Assembly (NCBI GenBank): GCA_035518875.1 | Contig: DATIXD010000070.1 | Coordinates: 1 to 5,008, forward strand | Length of the DNA: 5,008 nt | Reading direction: 5' to 3' | From: DATIXD01 sp035518875 | GTDB lineage: Bacteria > Pseudomonadota > Gammaproteobacteria > Methylococcales > Methylococcaceae | Notes under the pieces: model-generated | Database searches by the model: none | What the model was told of the DNA's origin: nothing | The model's input: only the letters and a program-made list of their open reading frames with translations | Made by a program: the position numbers and the translations under genes | Shown: in pieces, positions 1 through 5,008 of the stretch | How the letters are laid out: every line of letters begins with the position of its first letter | Position numbering within the stretch: position 1 is the first letter of the stretch

Positions 1-1
1 T

Positions 2-730
2 CGCGCCCTGTCGATCAAGCCCACGTTTCTGGAGCCGGAATACCCGTTCGAATGGGCCGGGCTGTTTCATCTGGCCGCCGGCGATTACCGCTGGATACTC
101 AACGATGGCCCTGATCCCGCCATGCGTCTGGCCTGGCAGCCGGTCACCGATGTTGGCGAGGGCTGTCTGGAAGCGATACAGGAAGAGGTTGTCCGGCTGT
201 TCTCGGACTCCCCCCGGCAAATCGCCGCCAATTCCATTGCGACAGCGACCGGCTTCCACGAACTGGATCTGAATGCCGATGGCATCAAACAATTCCGGAT
301 CACCGTAGAGCGGGACGGACATTACGCCTGCTACACCCAGCATCACCCGGGCGAATTCGACATGACGCTGCGGCGGGGCGACGAGGTGGTGGAACCCTTG
401 CAGATGCGTGTATGGAACGCCGGTCACGAGCACGACGATGAAGTGACGTCGGTGGGCATCAGCGAGCCCGGCGATCTGGACTACGGCCGCTTCAACAACT
501 GGATCGGCGATCTGCTGCGGGACCAGGGCGCGGACATCTTCCGCAGCAAGGGCATTGTCAGCCTCAAGGGCATGGACAAGAAGCTGGTATTCCATGCCGT
601 GCACATGCTGTTCGACATGCAGGCGGATCAGTCTTGGGGCGACGAGCCGCGCCACAACCAATTGGTCTTCATCGGCCGCAACCTGGATCGACAGGCGCTG
701 AACGAGGGGTTTCGGCTATGTCTGGCTTGA
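2..730 (+). CDS. CobW/COG0523-family GTPase, C-terminal part (5' truncated by window)
   Basis: The frame is open from base 2 to the TGA at 728-730, giving 242 residues without a start, so the gene begins outside the window. The last ~95 residues (from about base 437) look like a CobW C-terminal domain: a DEVTSVGI strand, then RFNNWIGDLLRDQG, IFRSKGIVSLKG, a LVFHAVHMLFD segment, and a terminal NQLVFIGRNLD strand. Just before it sits a His/Asp cluster, HEHDDE (bases 425-442), typical of metal-handling members of this family. The first ~140 residues (EPEYPFEWAGLFHL onward) are not GTPase core; they look like a beta-rich insert between the G domain and CobW_C. The G-domain motifs (Walker A, CXCC, NKxD) would lie upstream and cannot be seen. 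COG0523 proteins are GTP-dependent metallochaperones or insertases, often for zinc. The zinc-transporter context here supports that role, but the client is unknown. Confidence 0.85.
   Translation, partial: RALSIKPTFLEPEYPFEWAGLFHLAAGDYRWILNDGPDPAMRLAWQPVTDVGEGCLEAIQEEVVRLFSDSPRQIAANSIATATGFHELDLNADGIKQFRITVERDGHYACYTQHHPGEFDMTLRRGDEVVEPLQMRVWNAGHEHDDEVTSVGISEPGDLDYGRFNNWIGDLLRDQGADIFRSKGIVSLKGMDKKLVFHAVHMLFDMQADQSWGDEPRHNQLVFIGRNLDRQALNEGFRLCLA
704..709 (+). promoter_or_regulatory. Ribosome binding site for the WD40 gene
   Basis: GAGGGG lies 8 bases upstream of the ATG at 718, inside the end of the GTPase gene. It decides in favour of this start over the in-frame TTG at 634, which would mean a long overlap and an N-terminus unlike a propeller strand. 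Confidence 0.7.
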
Positions 731-1749
731 AGGAGAACGCCCCCATCGAACTCATCGAGCCACGATGGCGGGTCGCGGGCAGCGATTACGTTACCGCCCT
801 GGCTTGGTCGCCGGATGGTTCGACCCTGGCGGCCGCCTCGGCCAGCGGCCCCATCCTGCTGCTTGCCGGAGAAACCGGTCGGGTCGTTCATGAATTGCCT
901 GGCCACGGCATGGGAACACTGGCGCTGGACTGGTCGCGCGACGGCCGTTGGCTGGCCAGCGGCGGCCAGGACGGCAAGGCGCGCATGTGGGACGCCACGA
1001 CCGGATCGGAGGCTCAAGTATTGGAAGGCGGCAGCGGCTGGGTGGAGCATGTCGCCTGGTCGCCACGAACCAATCAGCTCGCTACGGCGGCCGGAAAGTG
1101 CTTGAAGCTGTGGAAGGACGACGGCGAACTGATTCAGGCGCACGACGATCATGCCAGCACGGTGACGGGTTTGGCCTGGCTGCGTGACGGGCGCCAGTTG
1201 ACCACCGCCTGTTACGGCGGGGCCAAGCTGTGGCGGGTAGGCCGTCAGCAAGCAGAACAGCATTTTCAGTGGAAAGGCTCGTTCCTCTCCCTGAGCCTTT
1301 CGCCCAACGACAAGCACCTCGCCGCCGGCTGTCAGGATGCCAGCCTGTTCGTCTGGAACGTGAAGACCGCCAAGAACGTCGGTATGTCCGGCTATCCCGG
1401 CAAGATCGGTCTGCTGGACTGGAATGGGGCTTCCCGGTTTTTGGCCAGCGGTTCCGGCAAGGAAGCGGTGCTGTGGGATTTTTCCGGGACAGGTCCCGCC
1501 AATCGGGAACCGCTAGTGCTCAGTCGCCACGTCGACCGCATCGCCGACCTCGAGTTTCATCCGCAGCAAGATATTCTCGCCACGGCTGGGGAAGACGGCA
1601 TGTTGATCCTCTGGCATATACCCGAAGGCGGCATGAGGGATATTTGCATCCTGAAAAATCAGCTTTCGCGGTTGGCCTGGAATCCGAGGGGAATGTCGGT
1701 GGCCGTTGGGTCGGCGGAGGGTGATATCTGCCAGTTCATTCTCGATTAG
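718..1749 (+). CDS. WD40-repeat beta-propeller protein, coupled to the CobW gene
   Basis: This 343-residue protein is built almost wholly of WD40 units. About eight blades can be read, at residues ~25-50, 67-93, 108-133, 148-173, 187-214, 228-254, 272-301 and 314-341. Most have the pattern 'hydrophobic-x-W/F-S/N-P-x-x-x-x-L-A-x-x' followed by a terminal W-D-like pair (RMWD, LKLW, FVWN, VLWD, ILWH); the first and last lack the Trp. No signal peptide or membrane segment is visible, so it should be cytoplasmic. The start overlaps the GTPase stop by 13 bases and has a good Shine-Dalgarno, so the two are probably translated together. WD40 propellers are usually protein-interaction platforms. A scaffold or client-docking partner for the metallochaperone is a reasonable inference, but nothing in the sequence shows a catalytic function. 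Confidence 0.9.
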   Translation: MSGLKENAPIELIEPRWRVAGSDYVTALAWSPDGSTLAAASASGPILLLAGETGRVVHELPGHGMGTLALDWSRDGRWLASGGQDGKARMWDATTGSEAQVLEGGSGWVEHVAWSPRTNQLATAAGKCLKLWKDDGELIQAHDDHASTVTGLAWLRDGRQLTTACYGGAKLWRVGRQQAEQHFQWKGSFLSLSLSPNDKHLAAGCQDASLFVWNVKTAKNVGMSGYPGKIGLLDWNGASRFLASGSGKEAVLWDFSGTGPANREPLVLSRHVDRIADLEFHPQQDILATAGEDGMLILWHIPEGGMRDICILKNQLSRLAWNPRGMSVAVGSAEGDICQFILD

Positions 1750-1755
1750 AGCCCA

Positions 1756-1926
1756 ATGCAACGGCGGCGTTCGCCGAAAAAAGCATTCGAAATGCTTGAA
1801 CGGGATCATGGCTACCGATGGATTGAAAGCGAGGACGGAAAGTGCAAAGAATCGAAGCGACGCTGGTTTTGGGAATTGAACGGAAACGGTTCCAGCCATG
1901 CGGTCGTTTCTTGTTTGTTCAATTAA
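1756..1926 (+). CDS. Possible small hypothetical protein (56 aa)
   Basis: An ATG six bases after the WD40 stop opens a 56-codon frame ending in TAA at 1924-1926, 17 bases before the next gene, so it fills the gap neatly. The N-terminus is basic (MQRRRSPKKAFEMLERD), followed by HGYRWIESEDGKC and the aromatic patch RRWFWELNG. There are three Trp and two Cys, no signal peptide and no membrane segment. An internal ATG at 1792 would give 44 residues. Neither start has a convincing Shine-Dalgarno, and I do not recognise the family. The frame may be chance, but its position between two genes and soluble-protein-like composition make it worth listing. Confidence 0.3.
   Translation: MQRRRSPKKAFEMLERDHGYRWIESEDGKCKESKRRWFWELNGNGSSHAVVSCLFN
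1781..1797. repeat. Perfect 7-bp palindrome AAGCATT-CGA-AATGCTT
   Basis: Two perfect 7-base arms flank a 3-base centre, 32 bases after the WD40 stop. A run of six A precedes it on the + strand (1777-1782, overlapping the left arm), so on the - strand the hairpin is followed by a T run, like a weak intrinsic terminator. On the + strand no T run follows. It could also be an operator half-site pair. It lies inside the possible 56-residue ORF. No - strand gene is recognised that would need this terminator. Confidence 0.35.
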
Positions 1927-1928
1927 TC

Positions 1929-1935
1929 AGAGGAG
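1929..1935 (+). promoter_or_regulatory. Ribosome binding site for the His/Met-rich gene
   Basis: AGAGGAG is a strong Shine-Dalgarno 8 bases before the ATG at 1944. It rules out the longer in-frame reading from 1842, which would hide the signal peptide behind 34 extra residues. It is the strongest ribosome site in the window, which suggests the protein is made in quantity. Confidence 0.8.
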
Positions 1936-1943
1936 TTTGCAAG

Positions 1944-2426
1944 ATGAAGCATCTAACCACCCTATTTTTCGTTGTTTGCGCCTTGGTCCTACCATGGTCG
2001 GCGTACGCGCTCACCCATGATGAGTTAAACGCTCAGCATGAACAAATGGAATCCGAGCACAAGGCCATGGAGGAGGAACACGCCAGGATGGAGGACGAGC
2101 ACCGGAAGATGGTCGAGGAACACGAGAAAATCAGCGCCGGCAAGCCGGATAAGAAGCATCGGAAACTGGAGGCGCAACACGAAAAGATGGTCAAGGAGCA
2201 TGCCGCCATCGTCAAACGGCACGAGCAGATCGTCAAGAAGCACGCCGCCATGGAAGCCCAACATCAGGCTGGCAAACTGTCCCAAGCCGAGATGGAAAGG
2301 CAACATCAAAGCATGCTCAAGGAGCATGAGACCCTGAAGCGTGAACACGAGAAAATGAAGGCTGATCACGAAAAGATGAAAGCCGACCACGACCAAATGC
2401 TGAAGGAGCACGGGCAAACCCCCTAA
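1944..2426 (+). CDS. Exported His/Met-rich heptad-repeat (coiled-coil) protein, putative periplasmic metal binder
   Basis: A 160-residue protein. Residues 1-22 form a clear Sec signal peptide: K2, a hydrophobic core LFFVVCALVLPW, and an AYA cleavage motif ending at A22. There is no lipobox, so the product should be free in the periplasm or secreted. The mature chain is almost all a repeat x-H-x-x-M-x-x. His falls at residues 25, 32, 39, 46, 53 and 60, then 72, 79, 86, 93, 100 and 107, then (Q at 114) 121, 128, 135, 142, 149 and 156. Met, Ile or Leu sits three residues after nearly every His. His and Met thus occupy the a and d positions of a long amphipathic helix, with Glu/Lys/Gln elsewhere. 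Breaks at AGKPD (65-69) and AGKLS (109-113) divide it into three helices of about 40 residues, perhaps a bundle. There are 18 His and 11 Met in the mature part and no Cys. Given the metal-transport neighbours, zinc or copper binding or buffering is inferred. I do not recognise a named family. Confidence 0.9.
   Translation: MKHLTTLFFVVCALVLPWSAYALTHDELNAQHEQMESEHKAMEEEHARMEDEHRKMVEEHEKISAGKPDKKHRKLEAQHEKMVKEHAAIVKRHEQIVKKHAAMEAQHQAGKLSQAEMERQHQSMLKEHETLKREHEKMKADHEKMKADHDQMLKEHGQTP
2034..2411 (+). repeat. Degenerate 21-bp tandem repeat encoding the His/Met heptads
   Basis: The coding sequence repeats with a 21-base period, each unit giving x-H-x-x-M-x-x. The best preserved neighbours are at 2343-2363 and 2364-2384, encoding EHEKMKA and DHEKMKA, followed by DHDQMLK at 2385-2405. 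Divergence is mostly at synonymous and charged positions, as expected for old internal duplication held by selection on the His and Met positions. The register slips once (12 residues between His60 and His72). Confidence 0.8.
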
Positions 2427-2472
2427 GGTTCAATGGGATTCCTGACGCATTCGCAATTCCATCAAGAGCCGC

Positions 2473-2513
2473 TTCGAACCACAGGCTGGAAAAATCTCAG
2501 CCTGTGGTCCGAA
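2473..2513 (+). terminator. Strong stem-loop in the spacer before tonB (terminator, attenuator or mRNA-stabilising hairpin)
   Basis: Arms ACCACAGGCTG (2478-2488) and CAGCCTGTGGT (2498-2508) are perfect 11-base complements around a 9-base A-rich loop. After one mismatch the stem continues with TTCG (2473-2476) against CGAA (2510-2513). No T run follows on either strand, so it is not a standard intrinsic terminator. It sits 47 bases after the His/Met gene stop and 32 bases before the likely tonB ATG, and could cut down read-through or protect the upstream transcript's 3' end. Confidence 0.55.
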
Positions 2514-2545
2514 ATCGGCAAGCCCCGGCGGCTTCCTCAAAGCCA

Positions 2546-3343
2546 ATGTCCACTCTCCGGGATTTAGCCGGCCCCGTCGACGCTCAACCCGAAGGACAAT
2601 GGAGCTGTGTGGTTTTGGCGTGTGCCGCCTCGGTGGTTTTGCATATGGCAGTCTGGCAATGGTGGCGCGAGTTAAAACCCGATCCAGTGGTTCGGCCAGC
2701 GCAGATCATCGAAGTCTCCTTGATCACGATCCCGTCGCAGTCGGCCTCGCAACCGCAGCAATCTCAGGGCGGAAATTCAATTGTTGCCCATTCTCAGCCA
2801 GCTCCACAACCGCAGCAAACTCGAATGCAAGCGTTACCCAAATCCCCTCGCACTACCGAAAAACCACCGCAGAAACCCATCCCCAAAAAGGGGGTGAAGC
2901 CCCAACCCAGGTCGGCGCCTAGGCGATCAGCGCAGATGACGCCTTTGTCCGAGGCCGGAACGGATATTCCGATGGCCGCCTCACCATCTTCCGGACCAGC
3001 AGTGGAGGCATTGCAAACGCCATCGCAAGGAGGGGGCGGTCCACCACATCCGCTGCCGTTTGTGGAAGCGGTTTTCCGCTCGCCTTCTCTGAAAAACCCG
3101 CCGACCCAATACCCGCCTCTCGCGATCGAACGTCAGTGGGAGGGACGAGTGATTCTGCGCGTCCAGGTGCTTGCCCATGGGGTGGCTGGCCAAATCAACA
3201 TCGAGCACAGCAGCGGCCACGCCTTACTTGATGACGCCGCGGCGCAACAGGTCAAAAACTGGCATTTCCTTCCGGCCCGCAGGGGAGACCAGCCCGTTGA
3301 CAGTTGGGTGAAAGTGCCGATCGAATTCAAACTACAACGTTGA
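2546..3343 (+). CDS. tonB: TonB-family energy-transducing protein
   Basis: A 265-residue protein with the three-part TonB plan. A short cytoplasmic N-terminus is followed by one membrane segment (~19-40). It holds the S-x-x-x-H pair (S29, H33) at the spacing of the functionally essential Ser/His in the E. coli TonB membrane anchor. Then comes IIEVSL, a long Pro/Gln/Lys-rich periplasmic spacer (~60-175) and a TonB C-terminal domain (~180-265: QYPPLA, EGRVILRVQV, GQINIEHSSGH, VKNWHFLPA, VKVPIEFKL). It should span the periplasm and pass proton-motive energy to an outer-membrane receptor, here plausibly for a metal chelate. The ATG at 2546 is preferred; a GTG at 2504 would add 14 residues but lies inside the stem-loop. 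Neither has a clear Shine-Dalgarno. exbB follows 11 bases after the stop. Confidence 0.9.
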   Translation: MSTLRDLAGPVDAQPEGQWSCVVLACAASVVLHMAVWQWWRELKPDPVVRPAQIIEVSLITIPSQSASQPQQSQGGNSIVAHSQPAPQPQQTRMQALPKSPRTTEKPPQKPIPKKGVKPQPRSAPRRSAQMTPLSEAGTDIPMAASPSSGPAVEALQTPSQGGGGPPHPLPFVEAVFRSPSLKNPPTQYPPLAIERQWEGRVILRVQVLAHGVAGQINIEHSSGHALLDDAAAQQVKNWHFLPARRGDQPVDSWVKVPIEFKLQR

Positions 3344-3354
3344 CAGCTCATCTC

Positions 3355-4080
3355 ATGCCTCACCTAACATCCGCCGTTATCGTTCAGTGCACCCTTTTCG
3401 TCCTGATTGGTTTTTCCATCATCACTTGGAGCCTCATCGTTTACAAAAGCTGGTCCTTTTGGCGAAGCAGTCGAAGTAATGACGCCTATGCCCGGGCATT
3501 TTGGGGGGCGGCCGACTTGGCTATGATTCATCGCCTCGGTGACGATACAAGCGGCTTGTCCCGCATCGCCGGAGCTGGCTGTACCGTGATTGACGAGCTG
3601 AGCCGCAATGACTCGCGGAGGCTGCAGTTAAGCGGCGATGCACAGGCGATTTTGGAAAGGTCCCTGCGACAGCAAATCAACAAGGAGCGCAGGATTCTCG
3701 AACAGGGTTTGTCCTGGCTGGCCAGCATTGGCAGTACGGCGCCTTTCGTCGGGCTGTTCGGTACGGTATGGGGCATCATGCACGCGCTCCAAGACATCGG
3801 CAGAGCCAAGTCCGCCAGCCTGGATGTCGTTGCGGGACCCATCGGCGAGGCGCTAATCGCCACCGCCATCGGTATCGCTGCTGCTATTCCGGCGGTTTTG
3901 GCCTACAACTTTTTCTTGCGCCGCATCAAACTCTGCGAAGCGGAACTGGAATACTTCGCCACTGATTACCTGAATCTGGTCGTCAAGGCCGGCTTCAAGA
4001 CGGATCACAAGAGTTTTGATGAGGTTCTTTTCAGGGATAAATCAGAATGGGCGGCGGAGACGCAAGTTCCATCACCGTAA
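3355..4080 (+). CDS. exbB: ExbB/TolQ/MotA-family proton channel subunit
   Basis: A 241-residue inner-membrane protein with three membrane segments: ~7-30, ~119-145 and ~163-187. A cytoplasmic region lies between the first two. The family core is intact: STAPFVGLFGTVWGIM (127-142) and GEALIATAIGIAAAIPAV (164-181). T137, E165 and T170 match in spacing the T148, E176 and T181 of E. coli ExbB, which line the proton path. It should form the pentameric channel that energises TonB, whose gene lies directly upstream. The ATG at 3355 has no obvious Shine-Dalgarno, so translation probably depends on coupling to tonB, whose stop is 11 bases away. The usual partner exbD does not follow. TolQ is the main alternative, but the tonB neighbour argues for ExbB. 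Confidence 0.9.
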   Translation: MPHLTSAVIVQCTLFVLIGFSIITWSLIVYKSWSFWRSSRSNDAYARAFWGAADLAMIHRLGDDTSGLSRIAGAGCTVIDELSRNDSRRLQLSGDAQAILERSLRQQINKERRILEQGLSWLASIGSTAPFVGLFGTVWGIMHALQDIGRAKSASLDVVAGPIGEALIATAIGIAAAIPAVLAYNFFLRRIKLCEAELEYFATDYLNLVVKAGFKTDHKSFDEVLFRDKSEWAAETQVPSP

Positions 4081-4178
4081 TCCATCAATGGAATTGGGTT
4101 AGCTGTCGCGAATGTGATGGATTCCGTCAGGCCGCGATCAGATCACGGGTATCGATGGCCAACTTTTGCCAACTTTAA
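4047..4178 (+). CDS. Short ORF overlapping exbB end; possible exbD start remnant
   Basis: An ATG at 4047 in another frame of the exbB tail is preceded by AGGGA (4033-4037) with a 9-base gap, the best ribosome site in this area. It encodes 43 residues beginning MGGGDASSIT and ending in a TAA (4176-4178) whose last A is the first base of an ATG for the ABC ATPase frame. Overlap with the exbB end is where exbD would normally start, and a Gly-rich MGGGD beginning resembles some ExbD N-termini. However, no INVTPLVD-like motif or membrane helix follows; the rest (VIHQWNWVSCRECDGF) is unlike ExbD. It may be a truncated exbD, a coupling leader or chance. Confidence 0.2.
   Translation: MGGGDASSITVIHQWNWVSCRECDGFRQAAIRSRVSMANFCQL
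4079..4123 (+). repeat. 9-bp inverted repeat after exbB
   Basis: AATCCATCA (4079-4087) and TGATGGATT (4115-4123) are perfect reverse complements separated by 27 bases, starting on the exbB stop codon. The RNA could form a hairpin between exbB and the ABC genes, but no T run follows and the loop is large, so any role in attenuation is speculative. Confidence 0.3.
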
Positions 4179-4213
4179 TGAAGTCGCGGAAGAACGTGCT
4201 GACTGAAGTCCCT

Positions 4214-4930
4214 ATGGAAACTGTTGTCGACGTAAAGAATATCTCGGTCCTGCTTGGCGGTGAACGCGTCATCCAAAACGTATCGTTTGCGCTTCGTTGC
4301 GGCGAAATGACGGCAATTGTCGGACCCAACGGCGGCGGGAAGACGACCCTACTTCGGGCATTGCTCGGTCTCGTGCCCTACGAAGGGCTGGTTGAATGGC
4401 GGCCCGGAATTTCGGTCAGCTACGTTCCGCAGCGATTTTCGATTCCGGTTTCGGCCCCGATTACCGTCACCGAGTTCTTTCTGCTCAAGTCAGACCGGTT
4501 CTGGATGCCGAAGAAACGTTTTCTTGATGGCATCACCCATGAACTGGAGCTGGTCGGCCTGGATCAGAACGTCCTCAGCAAGCCGCTCGCTAGGCTTTCA
4601 AGCGGCCAACTCCAGCGGCTGCTTGTTTCCTGGGCCATGCTCAACCATCCTGATGTGCTGCTGTTCGACGAACCGACTGCGGCTGTTGACATCGGGTTCA
4701 CGGAGACCATTTATCAGATCATGCACCGTCTGAGCGAAGAGTGGGGTACCACGATTTTGCTCATCTCGCACGACTTGAATGTGGTGTTCCGTCATGCGGC
4801 GAACGTACTCTGCCTTAACCGGCAGCTTCTGTGCCATGGCCCTCCCGCGGAATCGCTTACCCCCCAGGAACTGAAGCAGCTTTTCGGTGATGTGACCCTG
4901 TATCGCCACGACCATGGGGGGAACGATTAG
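4214..4930 (+). CDS. znuC: ZnuC-like metal ABC transporter ATP-binding protein
   Basis: This 238-residue ABC ATPase has all motifs: Walker A GPNGGGKTT (37-45), Q-loop YVPQRF (Q73), signature LSSGQLQRL (128-136), Walker B DVLLFDEPTA (147-156), D-loop (A157-D159) and H-loop LLISHD (H186). The VPQRF...PITVTEFF stretch after the Q-loop and the His-bearing C-terminus LYRHDHGGND are typical of ZnuC-type zinc/manganese importers. It would power import of a periplasmic metal through the permease encoded just downstream. The ATG at 4214 gives the usual N-terminus (METVVDVKNISV), with a weak GAAG five bases before it. An ATG at 4178, joined to the preceding short ORF as TAATG, would add 12 residues and cannot be excluded. 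Zinc is favoured over manganese or iron because of the CobW and His-rich neighbours, but the substrate is inferred. Confidence 0.88.
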   Translation: METVVDVKNISVLLGGERVIQNVSFALRCGEMTAIVGPNGGGKTTLLRALLGLVPYEGLVEWRPGISVSYVPQRFSIPVSAPITVTEFFLLKSDRFWMPKKRFLDGITHELELVGLDQNVLSKPLARLSSGQLQRLLVSWAMLNHPDVLLFDEPTAAVDIGFTETIYQIMHRLSEEWGTTILLISHDLNVVFRHAANVLCLNRQLLCHGPPAESLTPQELKQLFGDVTLYRHDHGGND

Positions 4931-4934
4931 CCTC

Positions 4935-5008
4935 ATGAACGTTTCCTTATCACTCCCCGGGCAGTTGTTGATTGCGGCGCTAATTGGCGCAACTTCAGGC
5001 GCGATCGG
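4935..5008 (+). CDS. znuB: Probable ZnuB-like metal ABC permease, N-terminus (truncated by window end)
   Basis: Only 24 full codons are visible. They begin MNVSLSLPGQ and run into a hydrophobic Gly/Ala-rich stretch (LLIAALIGATSGAIG) like the first membrane helix of ABC-3 family permeases. It starts four bases after the ZnuC-like stop, the expected order for znuCB. An in-frame ATG at 4914 would add seven residues and overlap the ATPase gene by 17 bases; a GGGGGGA run (4916-4922) could serve the 4935 start at a rather long distance. The call rests mainly on position and hydrophobicity. Confidence 0.6.
   Translation, partial: MNVSLSLPGQLLIAALIGATSGAI

Noticed and set aside
628..1317. Long - strand ORF (229 codons) opposite the GTPase end and WD40 gene
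   Set aside because: It lies opposite a clear WD40 protein and its translation is low-complexity Arg/Gly/Pro/Ala-rich with no recognisable domain; a shadow of GC-rich coding sequence.
1761..1776. CGGCG/CGCCG hairpin just after the WD40 stop as a + strand terminator
   Set aside because: It is followed by six A's, not T's, and the 5-bp stem is easily expected by chance in GC-rich DNA.
1876..1930. Possible sigma70 promoter (TTGAAC) or Zur box upstream of the His/Met gene
   Set aside because: No acceptable -10 lies 16-18 bases downstream, and no AT-rich Zur-like palindrome was found in any spacer.
1842..1943. In-frame upstream extension of the His/Met protein by 34 residues
   Set aside because: It would bury the signal peptide, and the AGAGGAG site is correctly spaced for the ATG at 1944.
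2034..2411. Tandem 21-bp repeats considered as a CRISPR-like or iteron array
   Set aside because: The period is a multiple of three, units are degenerate and continuous without spacers, and the pattern is explained by protein heptads.
2025..2417. - strand ORF of 130 codons rich in Leu, His, Phe and Val opposite the His/Met gene
   Set aside because: Its repeats simply mirror the 21-base repeat on the + strand; the + strand frame has the signal peptide and strong ribosome site.
3528..3869. - strand ORF of 113 codons opposite exbB
   Set aside because: It overlaps the conserved ExbB core and has no recognisable features of its own.

Overview
The window is a compact stretch with every gene on the + strand. 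It looks like part of a zinc (or related transition-metal) acquisition and allocation locus in a moderately GC-rich Gram-negative bacterium. TonB and ExbB energisers imply an outer membrane. Gene style and codon use suggest a gammaproteobacterium, perhaps a methanotroph-like lineage, but that taxonomic guess is only an inference.

Layout: (1) 2-730, the C-terminal 242 residues of a CobW/COG0523-family GTPase whose 5' end lies outside the window. (2) 718-1749, a WD40 beta-propeller protein overlapping the GTPase gene by 13 bases. (3) 1756-1926, a possible 56-residue small ORF. (4) 1944-2426, a 160-residue exported protein made almost entirely of a seven-residue repeat with His at one core position and Met/Leu/Ile at the other. 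(5) 2427-2545, a spacer holding a strong 11-bp perfect stem-loop. (6) 2546-3343, a TonB-type protein. (7) 3355-4080, an ExbB/TolQ-type proton-channel subunit. (8) 4081-4213, a spacer where exbD would be expected; it holds only a short ORF and an inverted repeat. (9) 4214-4930, a ZnuC-like metal ABC-transporter ATPase. (10) 4935 to the window end, the first codons of a probable ZnuB-like permease.

How they may work together (inference): TonB-ExbB would energise an outer-membrane metal receptor encoded elsewhere. The His/Met-rich coiled-coil protein could bind or buffer metal in the periplasm. ZnuC and the permease would carry metal across the inner membrane. The CobW GTPase, perhaps with its coupled WD40 partner, would pass metal to cytoplasmic clients.

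The most unusual item is the His/Met heptad protein: 18 His in the mature chain, almost all exactly seven residues apart. The second is the tonB-exbB pair with no exbD before the ABC transporter genes. I saw no tRNA, rRNA, CRISPR array, insertion sequence or convincing Zur box or sigma70 promoter in the window.
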